Of a stretch of 64,000 nt of DNA, positions 1 to 9,088 are shown piece by piece (position 1 is the first letter of the stretch; every line of letters starts with the position of its first letter). The DNA lies in the NCBI GenBank assembly GCA_903918755.1, contig CAIXFN010000005.1:1-64000 (forward strand), read 5' to 3'. Position numbers and translations under genes: made by a program. The notes below the pieces were generated by a model. That model worked only from the letters and a program-made list of their open reading frames with translations. It was not told where the DNA came from and searched no databases. The DNA is from an uncultured Pedosphaera sp. Its GTDB lineage: Bacteria; Verrucomicrobiota; Verrucomicrobiia; Limisphaerales; Pedosphaeraceae.

Positions 1-755
1 CTAGCCATGTCTATGGCGAGGATACAAAAACCGAGGCCGCCGTCAACGAAAAAGAAAATGCTCCTGGAATGCGAAACTGCTCAACCCCTCGGAAACATTG
101 GCCGATCTGCTGGTTTCCTCAAATCAATGCGGAACCGCTGCCCCGGCCCGCAAAAAATAATTCCCATTCATAATCTTGTCCTGCGATCCATCCGTCGGTT
201 CACTTAAATGGACGATCAGACGGGCTTTTCATTCACCCCGCCCGAGCTCGCCGCCCCGCCACCGTCCCGGCGGTTGCCTACCACGGCGCCGAGTTTGCTC
301 GACGCACCGCCGCGTGGATTACCCGCAAATCGTGGTTCGCACAAGCTCCCATTCTATCGGCAACATCGTACCGCAGTCTTCACCGGGCCACCGGGGTAAG
401 CTGCAAATTGCTGACGGCATGCCTTTCATCGCCCCACCCCGCCCCAAACCTGTCGCCGCCTTGACAATCCCCGGCAACACGCTTAGGTTCCGGCCGGTCA
501 AGGGGCAACACTGGAGCGATTGTTTTTTGCCCTCCGCTGCCCCTGACCTTAACAATGTCTGGCTGGACTTTGAAAGTTTGCGGCAACGCTGCCGCCGCGT
601 GGACGGATTGGACGGGGCGGCAGTGGAATTGGCCCGCGCCGCTCAGATCCATCGCCCGGGCCGACGGCGGCGGCTCCCGCCCTTTGGGCGAAAATTGGCC
701 GGTCGCTTACCTTGAGCTCTCCACCTAGTCCCCAACTCGTCCCCCTCCTTATATC
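1..755. other. No supported gene; left-edge intergenic region
   Basis: No reading frame here shows a recognisable domain, signal peptide or plausible start context. Short open frames exist on both strands, but they look like random GC-rich frames. The first 160 bases might hold the tail of a plus-strand gene cut by the window edge: one frame ends in a plausible C terminus at about position 165. This cannot be settled from the sequence shown. The part nearest 755 should contain the promoter of the arylsulfotransferase-like gene, but I see no convincing -35/-10 pair. Confidence 0.5.
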
Positions 756-3191
756 ATGAAATATCCCAACCAAATCCTTGCTGCGCTCCTGATTGCGGGC
801 TTCCTGTTTTTTTTCGCCCCCCATTCCCGCGCCCAGTTGCCGGCAAATTTTCCCACGCTTTCCGTGACCACCAATTACGCTCCCGGCGTAGCCGGCGGCT
901 ATGTTTTTCTGGCGGACAATCTCATCCCTGCCAATTTGGGCTACTACCTCATGATCGTGGGCAACGATGCGGCCCCGATCTGGTACCGCAGCCTGACCAA
1001 TGCCGGTTACGATTTCAAAGTCCTCCCCAACGGTTACCTCCATTACGCCCAGCAAATCCAGGCTCTCTCTTATACTGGTGGGGGCGATGTCACGCACGAA
1101 ATTCTCGATGAAAACTACAACTCCGTTGAAACCATCACTGGCGGCAACGGCTACGTCGCCGAGGCCCACGAATTTCAAATGCTGCCCAACGGCAACGTCT
1201 TGCAGATCGGCTACTACCTCAGCGAAGTGGACATGAGCCAGGTCGTTCCGGGAGGCAACCCGGCCGCCCTCGTCTCCGGGGCAGTCATCCAGGAACTGGA
1301 TGCTCAGCGCACGGTGGTCTTTCAATGGCGGCCCTGGGACCACTATCCATTCACCAGCAACTGGGTCAATTCCACAGCGGCGGTCATCTCCAGCTTTCAT
1401 ATCAATCGGGTCATTCAGGACACGGATGGCCATCTCATTATCAGCACCCCCGACTGGGTCAAAAAGGTCAACCGCCAGACCGGGGATATTATGTGGCATT
1501 TGGGCGGCACCGAAAACCAATTCACCTTCGTCGGCGTCAGCCAGGCCCAGGGGGTCAGCGATTTTCGCACCCACGCCATTGAGCGCCTGGCCAACGGTCA
1601 CGTTTTAGTTTACAATAACAGTCTTCTCACTCCGGGCGCCACCTCCACCGTCCATGAATACGCCCTCGACGAAACCAACAAAATCGCCACTCACATCTGG
1701 ACGTATACCCCGAAACCGGCCATTCCGGGACCGTTTCAAGGCGATGCCCAGCGCTTGCCGAATGGCAACACCTTCATCGGCTGGGGCGGTTTGGGCAATC
1801 TCACTCCAGACGCTTGCACGGAAATCTCTGGCACCAACGTCGTGTTCCAGATGAAGTTTAACAATCCCAACGTTACCAGCTATCGCGCCACCCGCTCGCC
1901 TTACCCGCCCCAATCCCAGGACAATCAGGTTGGCATCACCGAGGTCGCCGCCGGCAATACCTATAACTTCGGCGGCACTGGCGTTTCCGTCGGGGTGGTC
2001 ACCGGCGGTGGCGGCTACAACCGCCTCATGGTCACCCGCAGTCCGTATGCCCCGCTCTACCCGCTGTTCCAGGACAAGCCCCCGCGGGTCCTTCCGGTCC
2101 GCGTGCAATTGTCCGAACTGGCCGTCGATGCCCTCACCGTTGACCTTGATTTCGACGTCATCAGCTTCGGCCTCGACAACCCGGCGAGCCTCACCCTGGC
2201 TTACCGGACCACCACCGGCCAGGGCCTCTTCCTCCCCCAAGCCACTCAGTATAACCCGGCCACCGGCAAACTCCGTGTCCACCTGAACCTCGCGGCTCAA
2301 TCCGGCGACCTCGGAGAGTTTATTTTCACCTATCCCGACCTGGCGGACGTAGCTTTCCCGCCCCTGCTGGCCCAAGTGGAGAATTACCGCGGCGTTCAGC
2401 TCACCAATGTGATTGCACCCAAATTGGCCGCCCCGGGCCAGCTGGATAGTGTAAATCAACAACTTCCCATCCTCCTCTCCTGGTCCCCGAAGGGGTTCTC
2501 CCGCTATTTCGAGCTTCAAATCGGCACTGAATCGGCCTTCACGAATCCCCTCGTCCAGATCCCCTACCAGACCGATGCCTTTTACGTCTGGAATGGCGCG
2601 ACCGCGGGCACCTCCTACTTTTACCGGGTGCGCACTTGGAACGACGGGGGTGTGGGTGGCTGGTCGGTCGGCTCTTTCCGTACTACTTCCCCCTTCATCA
2701 CCGCCACGGTCCCGCAAGGCGGCGAATCCTGGCAGCGTGGCCTGAACTATTTTGTGCGCTGGCATGACAACATCCCCGAGAACGTTCGTCTGGAGCTTTA
2801 TCGGGGAGGCACCCTGGTCCGGGCCATCGCCACCAATGCGCCCAGCAGCGGCGCTTTTAACTGGGCGATTCCGTTGGACCTGGCTCCCGGTAACAATTAT
2901 TCCATCCGGATCACCAGCCTAACGAACTCCGCCCTTTTCGCGGTGAGTCCGGCCGTCTTCAGCATTGACCCGCCCACCATTGTCCCACTGTCATTAGCCG
3001 CGAAAGCTGACGGCCGATTCACCTTTAACATCAGCGCCCCTGGTTCCACCCAGGTCGACGTCCTGGCCTCGACGAATTTGTTGACCTGGCAGGATTTGGG
3101 CTTGGTGCCTCTGGTCAATGGGGCCGCCTCTTTCACGGATGACGCCTCGACTAACTATTCCCGCCGTTTTTTCCGGCTCCGCTTGCCTTGA
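756..3191 (+). CDS. Exported arylsulfotransferase (ASST)-like protein with FN3-like region and C-terminal module
   Basis: 811 residues. A clear Sec signal peptide (about residues 1-27, hydrophobic core then AHSRAQ) sends it across the inner membrane. Residues about 40-360 resemble the arylsulfotransferase beta-propeller family (PF05935/PF14269). They carry repeated strand motifs such as VLPNGYLHY, MLPNGNVLQ, RLANGHVLV and RLPNGNTFI, plus conserved His in SSFHINRV and RTHAIERL. Known family members move sulfate between phenolic compounds in the periplasm, but many environmental homologues have unknown substrates. About residues 565-650 look FN3-like, followed by a second beta-sandwich. The last 45 residues form a module with STNL..W and a terminal RRFFRLRLP, shared with two other giant proteins in this window. 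The ATG at 756 is directly followed by the signal peptide. It is a single gene, convergent with the M56 gene. Confidence 0.75.
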   Translation: MKYPNQILAALLIAGFLFFFAPHSRAQLPANFPTLSVTTNYAPGVAGGYVFLADNLIPANLGYYLMIVGNDAAPIWYRSLTNAGYDFKVLPNGYLHYAQQIQALSYTGGGDVTHEILDENYNSVETITGGNGYVAEAHEFQMLPNGNVLQIGYYLSEVDMSQVVPGGNPAALVSGAVIQELDAQRTVVFQWRPWDHYPFTSNWVNSTAAVISSFHINRVIQDTDGHLIISTPDWVKKVNRQTGDIMWHLGGTENQFTFVGVSQAQGVSDFRTHAIERLANGHVLVYNNSLLTPGATSTVHEYALDETNKIATHIWTYTPKPAIPGPFQGDAQRLPNGNTFIGWGGLGNLTPDACTEISGTNVVFQMKFNNPNVTSYRATRSPYPPQSQDNQVGITEVAAGNTYNFGGTGVSVGVVTGGGGYNRLMVTRSPYAPLYPLFQDKPPRVLPVRVQLSELAVDALTVDLDFDVISFGLDNPASLTLAYRTTTGQGLFLPQATQYNPATGKLRVHLNLAAQSGDLGEFIFTYPDLADVAFPPLLAQVENYRGVQLTNVIAPKLAAPGQLDSVNQQLPILLSWSPKGFSRYFELQIGTESAFTNPLVQIPYQTDAFYVWNGATAGTSYFYRVRTWNDGGVGGWSVGSFRTTSPFITATVPQGGESWQRGLNYFVRWHDNIPENVRLELYRGGTLVRAIATNAPSSGAFNWAIPLDLAPGNNYSIRITSLTNSALFAVSPAVFSIDPPTIVPLSLAAKADGRFTFNISAPGSTQVDVLASTNLLTWQDLGLVPLVNGAASFTDDASTNYSRRFFRLRLP

Positions 3192-3217
3192 TCCTTGCCG
3201 TTATTGAACCGCTATCC

Positions 3218-3249
3218 GGCGCCACGGAGCCTCCCAGCTCCGTGGCGCC
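3218..3249. terminator. Bidirectional hairpin between convergent genes
   Basis: Perfect 13-bp inverted repeat (GGCGCCACGGAGC at 3218-3230 and its complement at 3237-3249) around a 6-nt loop. It lies between the stops of two convergent genes. There is no strong T-tract on either side, so it may act by stem strength alone. Confidence 0.6.
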
Positions 3250-3256
3250 CTGACCG

Positions 3257-5188
3257 CTACTTGCTAACCGGTAGATTCGGTCCTGCCGGCCGACCCGGAA
3301 ACACCTTGGCCAGCACTTGCGCCAACGATTCCACTTGTGCCTCGGTGAACGGACCGCCGTGCGCACTGTCGAATCCCGGCATGAGCGTCTTGGGTTTTCC
3401 CTCCCGGATGATCCCCCGCCAAAAGGTCAGGTCCGCCGGGTGATTGAGTTGATGGAGATCCGGCACCATGGTGGCCCGCTGCGGGGATTCATGACAAATG
3501 CCGCAGGCCGCCACATACAATTCCTTACCGATTTTACTCCGCGCCGGGGCCACGTGACAGCGGGCGCAATCGCCTTTGAAGATCGCTTGCGGATCGGCGT
3601 TGGCCATTTCCAGATTCTTCAGCCGCATGGCATCCGGCAGCTCCGGAATGCGTGTTTTGACATTCAAGGTCTGCTCCGCGTTGGTCGACACAATGGAAAT
3701 CTGCTTCAATAGCACCCCCGACTTTCCCAGCAAATCCACGGAGACATCAATCTTACCGTCCTCATGGGGTTTCAATACCCAGGGCACCGAGGGCATTTTG
3801 GCCACGGTACACCCGCAGGAGGTCTTGACCGCCGTGATCACCACTTCGGTGTCCTCGGAAATATTCGTCACCGCGAAGAAAAACGTCGCCCGCGCCTGAC
3901 CGTTGGTAACGACCAACTCTTTCTCAATGGCGTCCCATTTCAACAATTCTGTATCGGCAGCCGCGACCGGCCCCGGTCCGGTTCCGGCGGAGGCCCCCGC
4001 ACTGCCCACTCCGGGCTGCTGCGGCGGTGTGGCCGCCGCGGGCGCTGGGGTTTGCTCCGTTTCCACCTTGACCTTCACCGCCGCCTCCGCGGTCGTGGTT
4101 ACCGTCACCGGTTCCGCCACCGCCACCGCGGGCCGCATTTCGACGCACCACAACACCAGCGCCGCGAGCACGCCTCCCACCGCCAGCAAGCGTCCCCGCG
4201 CCAGCCGCCCCGTCGTGTCCCGGCGACCATCCAGCAACCGGCCCACCCGGCGACTGAGCTGGGTCTGCGATAACGAGGCCCCGGGGGCCAATTGCCATCC
4301 CTCCGCCTGGTGCGTTATTTCCGCCAGCCGCGTCAGGCACAAGGCATACCGCTTCACCTGCCGTGTGGTGGAAATCACCAGGTCATCGCACGCAATCTCC
4401 CGCTCAAGGACCATTTGCCGGACGATCCACAAAACCGCCGGATTGCCGCATCCCACCGCCCGCAAAATCTGCAGGAACAGGTTGGTCCAGTCGTCCCGGC
4501 GCCGCAGGTGGCCCAATTCATGCCGACAAACTTGGCTGAATTCCTCCGGGGTAAGCCGCTCGGCGAGATCTAGCGGCACCATCACCGCCGGATGCCCAAA
4601 ACCCACCGCCATCGGGCTCTTCACCTGGGCGGAAGTCAGCAGTTGCGCCGCCCGTCCCGGGCAACTTTCCTCCTGCCACTCCGCAAATCGCTCCGCCAAT
4701 GGCGTCGGCACTTCCCCGGCCGCCCGCTTCAAAGCCCGCAATCGCCAGCCACCCCACGTCAGCCGACCGAGCATCGTCAGCGTGCCCAATCCCCACCCCG
4801 CCACCACCAACACGGGCAACATCCCCTGCTCCACGCGCCACACGAGCGGGAATCTCCCCTGCGGTGAATCGTGCCAGTCCGCGTCCGGATCAGTCCCTCC
4901 GGCGATGAGGAGTCGATGTCCTCCCACCACGGCCGGGAAATTCCCCGTCCGGTGGCTTAGCAGTCCCCGTTCCGCCAGTGCCCGCACCCCCAACACCACC
5001 GGCAGTGCGGTTACCGCCACGAGCGCGATTCCCCAGGCCCAGAAACGCGAGGCCGCATTCATCCGGGGAAACGCGCGCAATATCCCCCAGATCAGCAAGC
5101 CCGCCAAGCAGCCCTGCCAGGCGCTGTTCACCATCGCTTCCGTAAGCGCCGCCGCCCCCGCATAAAGAGGTTCGATCAGTTTTGTCAT
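3257..5188 (-). CDS. BlaR1-type M56 membrane metallopeptidase fused to DUF1573 and a CxxCH cytochrome tail
   Basis: 643 residues. The N-terminal third has several hydrophobic segments (about 20-40, 48-68, 122-142) and the zinc-protease motif HELGH at residues 223-227, followed by the downstream Glu region EREIACDD (about 262-269). This is the layout of BlaR1/MecR1 M56 sensor peptidases. A further membrane segment sits near 334-350. After a Pro/Ala linker (about 380-412), residues about 413-515 match DUF1573 with its SCGCT motif (457-461). The tail has two haem-binding motifs, CARCH (541-545) and CGICH (562-566), and a Met in TLMPGF that could be the axial ligand. In known systems the sensor domain outside the membrane triggers cleavage of the BlaI repressor. 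Here the usual penicillin-binding domain is absent and a redox/haem domain takes its place. It overlaps the BlaI gene by 4 bases (ATGA), so the two are translationally coupled. Confidence 0.85.
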   Translation of the reverse strand: MTKLIEPLYAGAAALTEAMVNSAWQGCLAGLLIWGILRAFPRMNAASRFWAWGIALVAVTALPVVLGVRALAERGLLSHRTGNFPAVVGGHRLLIAGGTDPDADWHDSPQGRFPLVWRVEQGMLPVLVVAGWGLGTLTMLGRLTWGGWRLRALKRAAGEVPTPLAERFAEWQEESCPGRAAQLLTSAQVKSPMAVGFGHPAVMVPLDLAERLTPEEFSQVCRHELGHLRRRDDWTNLFLQILRAVGCGNPAVLWIVRQMVLEREIACDDLVISTTRQVKRYALCLTRLAEITHQAEGWQLAPGASLSQTQLSRRVGRLLDGRRDTTGRLARGRLLAVGGVLAALVLWCVEMRPAVAVAEPVTVTTTAEAAVKVKVETEQTPAPAAATPPQQPGVGSAGASAGTGPGPVAAADTELLKWDAIEKELVVTNGQARATFFFAVTNISEDTEVVITAVKTSCGCTVAKMPSVPWVLKPHEDGKIDVSVDLLGKSGVLLKQISIVSTNAEQTLNVKTRIPELPDAMRLKNLEMANADPQAIFKGDCARCHVAPARSKIGKELYVAACGICHESPQRATMVPDLHQLNHPADLTFWRGIIREGKPKTLMPGFDSAHGGPFTEAQVESLAQVLAKVFPGRPAGPNLPVSK

Positions 5189-5583
5189 GATTGGTTTTCT
5201 CCGGTTTCTTCGATGAGTTTTTTGAGTCGTTTTAATTCCGCATGGTCGACCTGCTCCCGCTCCAGCATGTTCAACATCAATAATTCCGGCGAATCATCAA
5301 AGAACCGGCTCACCACATAACGCACGGCCTTCGCCCGCGCCTCCGCCCGGTTCACCACCGGTTCATACACGAACGCCCGCCCTTCTTTCTCATGCCGGAG
5401 GTATCCCTTTTTCTCCAGGATCCGCAGTACCGTCAGCACCGTGGTATAGGCGAGGTCCGGCCCCTGCCCCGCGGCCTCCGCCGCCTCTGCCACTTCCCCC
5501 ACGGTCGCCCGCCCCTTCTTCCACAGGATTTCCATGAGGCGCAGTTCCGCTTCGGTCAAATTGGGTGATGGTTTTCTCGACAT
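5185..5583 (-). CDS. BlaI/MecI/CopY-family transcriptional repressor
   Basis: 132 residues, the usual length for the family. The N-terminal winged helix starts with LTEAELRLMEILWKKG and has the recognition region YTTVLTVLRILEKKGYL, typical of BlaI/MecI. The C-terminal half (about 80-125) is the dimerisation and cleavage region. The repressor is expected to bind a palindromic operator as a dimer and to be removed by proteolysis when the partner M56 peptidase is activated. It is the first gene of a two-gene operon, with its stop overlapping the start of the M56 gene. An inverted repeat 25 to 44 bases upstream of its start is a good candidate for its own operator, which would give autoregulation. 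Confidence 0.92.
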   Translation of the reverse strand: MSRKPSPNLTEAELRLMEILWKKGRATVGEVAEAAEAAGQGPDLAYTTVLTVLRILEKKGYLRHEKEGRAFVYEPVVNRAEARAKAVRYVVSRFFDDSPELLMLNMLEREQVDHAELKRLKKLIEETGENQS

Positions 5584-5607
5584 ATTGTTCTTTTACGTTT
5601 CGCCTCA

Positions 5608-5627
5608 ATTACTATTTCCGTAGTAAT
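5608..5627. promoter_or_regulatory. Candidate BlaI operator (inverted repeat)
   Basis: Perfect 7-bp inverted repeat ATTACTA-tttccg-TAGTAAT just upstream of the BlaI-family start. TACTA/TAGTA half-sites resemble the TAC..GTA core of operators bound by this repressor family. A TTGACA hexamer on the minus strand at 5661-5666 could be the -35 element, but I see no good -10 at the right spacing, so the promoter call is weak. The palindrome is directly seen; its role is inferred from position. Confidence 0.55.
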
Positions 5628-5727
5628 TACAGAGACACTTTTCCTCCGTTTTATCAAAACTGTCAACTACATATTTAATAATTCGCGAAAAAATGAATTT
5701 GCCCCCCCAAGGCACTCTCCGTCGCGC

Positions 5728-6750
5728 TTAATCCATGACCGGTTTCCAGGTTGGATCCGGATCGTAAACGGACATCCCGCGGGCGATGGCATCCGTCCTG
5801 GAACCCAGGTTCTTCTGATACACTTTGCCTCGCTGGTTGATGATGAAGGTCATGATGCCCGTGTTGCCCCATTCCGCGGGCCAGGCCACCAAAGCGAACC
5901 CGGCGATCATATGCCCGTTGATGATGTAGTGGTACTTCCCGCCCGGAGCGTGGCTGCCTTGCTGGGTCAGAATTCGGAAATAATAACCATGATACGGCGT
6001 TGTCTCCCCCTCGGTCAGGATTTTCGTCCCTTTCCGGTAACCTTCCGCATGCGCGCCCGCCACGAGCGGCCCCAGCGGACTGCGTTCCGGGTTCGTGCCC
6101 GCAGGCCAGTAAAGCCCATCCTGCTTGCCCGGCGTGCTGCGCAGATGCTGGGCATATTCCAGCACCTCCTCGCTGCCATGAAACTGACTGGCATATTCCC
6201 TTTGCGCCGCGGCATAAGCCCGCACCACGCCGATCGCCCCCAACTCATTTTCGCCAATCCGGCGATTCAAAATCTCTTCGCGCCCCGCATCGGTATCAAA
6301 AAACCATTGGCCGCCATGCGGCGCCAGAGGAATCGGAAACGGCCACCCATCCGCCCCCAATTCCAGCACCATCCGTCCATCTTTTCCCTGGATCAATTCG
6401 ACTTTGTTCGTCAGTCGTCGCACAAAGAGGGCAAAATTGTTGGAAGATTGAATGACATCCGGGTTTATCAATTCCCGGCCGGACGGTCCGAAAATGAAGT
6501 GCAAGGCATTCGTGTCATGCGTCCGGGCGGCGGCGACCAACGCGTCCGCTGCGGCTTGCGGGGTCTTGAATAGCTGCTCCCCGGCGGCCCCAACTTTCGG
6601 GCTTCCGCACATCAGCAATCCCACGACCAGCAAAATCCCGCCCCGCATTCCCCGCCCCGCACCTGCGGCCGCCGTCGGCTGTCCGGACCGCCGACTTTGG
6701 TAAAACTCGCAAAAGGTTTGTTTCATCGCCTGTTCTGGTTTCATCTTCAA
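5728..6750 (-). CDS. DUF2950 family exported protein
   Basis: 340 residues from the ATG at 6750. An internal ATG at 6648 would start right before a hydrophobic signal sequence (MRGGILLVVGLLMCG), so the true start may be there. The rest matches DUF2950: an opening FKTPQAAADALVAAA, the central WFFDTDAGREEILNRRIGENELGAI, and the C-terminal GYYFRILTQQG...GGKYHYIING...WPAEWGNTGIMTFIIN. The family is widespread in Gram-negative bacteria and of unknown function. It is commonly encoded next to DUF3300, as here: the DUF3300 stop lies 15 bases upstream and the two genes are probably co-transcribed. An envelope role is likely but not shown. Confidence 0.88.
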   Translation of the reverse strand: MKMKPEQAMKQTFCEFYQSRRSGQPTAAAGAGRGMRGGILLVVGLLMCGSPKVGAAGEQLFKTPQAAADALVAAARTHDTNALHFIFGPSGRELINPDVIQSSNNFALFVRRLTNKVELIQGKDGRMVLELGADGWPFPIPLAPHGGQWFFDTDAGREEILNRRIGENELGAIGVVRAYAAAQREYASQFHGSEEVLEYAQHLRSTPGKQDGLYWPAGTNPERSPLGPLVAGAHAEGYRKGTKILTEGETTPYHGYYFRILTQQGSHAPGGKYHYIINGHMIAGFALVAWPAEWGNTGIMTFIINQRGKVYQKNLGSRTDAIARGMSVYDPDPTWKPVMD

Positions 6751-6765
6751 ATTGCCTCACCCACG

Positions 6766-7839
6766 TTAGGGTTGCCGCCCCCGTCCGCCACCTCCGCCTC
6801 CACCGCCACCTGCCGGTCGGGGCGGTGGGGGGGCCGCATGCGCCGGGGCGGCCGGCGTCGGCCGGGCGACCTGCCGACTGGCTTGCCCCCGGGCACTGGT
6901 TTGCCGGGCCTCGTGCGCGGTCTGGTTGCCACCGATGCCACCGCCCACGGGACCGCGGGGCTGGGAATGAATTACCACGGGTGGCGAGCCCGGCCTTGCC
7001 CCGGGTCGAGTTTCCTGGCCATGGGGTAACCCCGCCGGAGCCCAACCCCGATCCAAATGGCCCGGGGCCACTCCTACCGAATGCCCTTTGGGCTGCCAGA
7101 CGCCCGCCGTGCGCACGGCCTCCGGCGAACGGCGACTCGGTGCTTGCGCCCACCAACCCGCCGGGCGGGGATGGTCCCGACTCCAGACGATCACCCGGTG
7201 ATTGTGCCAGTCAAAATCATGGTCCAACCACCGGCCGGTTCGATATCCCGGCATGAAAGTGAGAAACCGTTGACCGTAGGCGCGCTGATAAAAAATAATT
7301 CCCGGATCGTAAACCGGCACAAACAGCAGGCCCGGATCCACCGGCTGGATCTCCACCAACCCTTCATCAATGACCACCCGGGCTTCCGGAGTGGTTTGCA
7401 AATTCCCCAACCCCACCGCCTGCGCCCGCAAACTTTGGATCGCCTGCATGACATCATCCGGTTGCGCCAGAAACGCCTGCCCCACGGCCGTCGTCCACGC
7501 CAGATTGTCATCCAGATATTTCAGCACCGCCGGATAACGCGCCAGCGCCTGCACACTGGCATCCCAGGGTTGCTGGTCAATCAGGTTGGGATCCCCGTTC
7601 GCGGCGAGATAGCGATCCGCCACCACAATCTCCTCGGGAAACGTTGCCGCCGGCAGCAACTCCGAAATCAGCGGGTCCGGGTAAATGGCGATGGGCGCCA
7701 GCATTTGGCTTAATTCCTCCGGCGTGCGCAACGGATACTCCGGCGGCCCGGGCGGCGGGGTGGGATCCTGTGCCAGCGCCGGCAGGGCTAAAGCCAGGGA
7801 AAGGACCATCCGGCTCAAGAAAACAAATAGCGGCTTCAT
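6766..7839 (-). CDS. DUF3300 family exported protein
   Basis: 357 residues from the ATG at 7839. An upstream extension of the frame is rejected because this ATG is followed at once by a signal peptide (MKPLFVFLSRMVLSLALALPALAQ). Residues about 35-200 carry the DUF3300 hallmarks: LRTPEELSQMLAPIAIYPDPLISELLPAATFP, then ALARYPAVLKYLDDNLAWTTAVGQAFLAQPDDVM, and later VPVYDPGIIFY. The C-terminal 130 residues are low-complexity, rich in Pro, Arg, Gln and Ala, ending in a run of eight glycines. Function is unknown; it is probably periplasmic or outer-membrane associated. It heads the operon with DUF2950 and is divergent from the sugar kinase at 7966, so the 126-base gap should hold both promoters. 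Confidence 0.88.
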   Translation of the reverse strand: MKPLFVFLSRMVLSLALALPALAQDPTPPPGPPEYPLRTPEELSQMLAPIAIYPDPLISELLPAATFPEEIVVADRYLAANGDPNLIDQQPWDASVQALARYPAVLKYLDDNLAWTTAVGQAFLAQPDDVMQAIQSLRAQAVGLGNLQTTPEARVVIDEGLVEIQPVDPGLLFVPVYDPGIIFYQRAYGQRFLTFMPGYRTGRWLDHDFDWHNHRVIVWSRDHPRPAGWWAQAPSRRSPEAVRTAGVWQPKGHSVGVAPGHLDRGWAPAGLPHGQETRPGARPGSPPVVIHSQPRGPVGGGIGGNQTAHEARQTSARGQASRQVARPTPAAPAHAAPPPPRPAGGGGGGGGGRGRQP

Positions 7840-7965
7840 CCATCTACAATGTGGCACAGTTTCGCCCACCGGTCGAATCCGGGATTTCCCCCATTCCCAC
7901 CCGCTCTCGGCCAGGGTCGCGTCGGATTTGACAGTTCCCCGATTTTTTTGTCTGATTCTCTCACT

Positions 7966-9051
7966 ATGCCAATAAAAGTTCGCGACGGTTCCCAATGCAA
8001 ATTTGACATCCTTTCGCTCGGTGAGTGTATGGTGCGCCTCGCGCCCACTGGCCACGGCCGCATCGAATTCGCCAAAACCCTGGAAGTGGACGTGGGGGGC
8101 GGCGAGTTCAACGTCGGGTATGCCTGCGCCCGCCTCGGTCTCCGCGGCGGTTTCATCAGCAAATTGCCGGACAACCCTGTCGCCCGCATCATCTTGAACC
8201 ACGCCCGCTCGGTGGGCATGGACGTTTCTCACGTCGTCATGGAGAAATTCGACGGCGTTGGCCGGCGCAACCGTGTCGGCCTCAATTTCACGGAAGTGGG
8301 CACCGGCGTTCGCGCCAGCGTCACGATGTATGATCGCGGCAATTCCTCCATCAGCAGCATGCAACCTTCGGAAATCGACTGGACCAAAGTCTTTTCGGGC
8401 GAAGGTTCCCGCTGGCTGCATACCGGCGGTATTCTTGCCTCGCTCTCAGACAGCAGCGCCGCCGTCGTGAAAGCGGCCTGCCAGGCGGCCCGCGCCGCAG
8501 GCACCATTGTCAGCTACGATCTCAATTTCCGCAGCAAACTCTGGAGCAGCGAAAAAGCCATCGCCGTGACGAAGGAAATTGTCCCCAATCTCGACGTCCT
8601 GATCGGCAACGAGGAGGATTTCCAAAAAGTGCTCGGTTTCGAAGTCGAAGGCACGAATGCCAACCTTTCGGAACTACCTGTCGATGCCTACAAACGCATG
8701 GTGGAAAAAGTCGTGCAGACCTATCCCAACATCAAGGCCGTCTGCACCACCCTCCGCGAAGTTAAAAGCGGTCTGATCAACAACTGGGGCGGCATCCTGT
8801 GGTATGACGGCCAGTTCTTTGAAGCCCGCCAATTCAAGGATTTGGAAATCGAAGACCGCGTCGGCGGCGGGGACGGCTTCTCCAGCGGCATTGCCTATGG
8901 TTTCATCACCGGCATGAAACCCCAGGACATCGTCAACTTCGGCGCCGCCCACGGCGCGCTGCTGCAGACCACCCGCGGCGACACCTCCCAGGTCAATCTG
9001 GAAGAAGTCATGCACGTCATGAAAGGCGGCAGCGCCCGCATTCAACGCTAA
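7966..9051 (+). CDS. kdgK: PfkB-family sugar kinase, probably 2-keto-3-deoxygluconate kinase
   Basis: 361 residues from the ATG at 7966, where similarity to the family begins (KFDILSLGECMVRLAP); the open frame extends upstream without recognisable sequence. PfkB features: the glycine-rich VGGGEFNVGYACARLG near residue 45, and the C-terminal ATP/anion-hole motif, here RVGGGDGFSSG instead of the usual GAGDAF. The catalytic Asp of GGGDG is kept. KDG kinases phosphorylate 2-keto-3-deoxy-D-gluconate in uronate and pectin breakdown. That would fit the GH88-like hydrolase and the uronate epimerase-like gene elsewhere in the window, but those are not adjacent. Substrate is by family resemblance; another ketose or ketoacid sugar is possible. 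Confidence 0.75.
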   Translation: MPIKVRDGSQCKFDILSLGECMVRLAPTGHGRIEFAKTLEVDVGGGEFNVGYACARLGLRGGFISKLPDNPVARIILNHARSVGMDVSHVVMEKFDGVGRRNRVGLNFTEVGTGVRASVTMYDRGNSSISSMQPSEIDWTKVFSGEGSRWLHTGGILASLSDSSAAVVKAACQAARAAGTIVSYDLNFRSKLWSSEKAIAVTKEIVPNLDVLIGNEEDFQKVLGFEVEGTNANLSELPVDAYKRMVEKVVQTYPNIKAVCTTLREVKSGLINNWGGILWYDGQFFEARQFKDLEIEDRVGGGDGFSSGIAYGFITGMKPQDIVNFGAAHGALLQTTRGDTSQVNLEEVMHVMKGGSARIQR

Positions 9052-9065
9052 TCCACTATCCCGCG

Positions 9066-9088
9066 CCCCGGAGCCCCGCGCTCCGGGG
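9066..9088 (+). terminator. Stem-loop after the sugar kinase
   Basis: Perfect 9-bp stem (CCCCGGAGC at 9066-9074 and complement at 9080-9088) with a 5-nt loop, 15 bases after the stop. No T-run follows, so termination activity is uncertain. Confidence 0.45.

Noticed and set aside
176-715. 179-codon plus-strand ORF near the left edge
   Set aside because: Pro/Arg-rich, no start context, no domain; likely chance in GC-rich sequence.
549-2765. Long minus-strand ORFs of 350 and 386 codons
   Set aside because: They lie antisense to the arylsulfotransferase-like gene, which has a signal peptide and recognised repeats. Their translations show no domains; they are GC-rich shadows.
5661-5666. TTGACA as a confirmed -35 of the BlaI operon
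   Set aside because: No acceptable -10 at 16-18 bases; kept only as a note.
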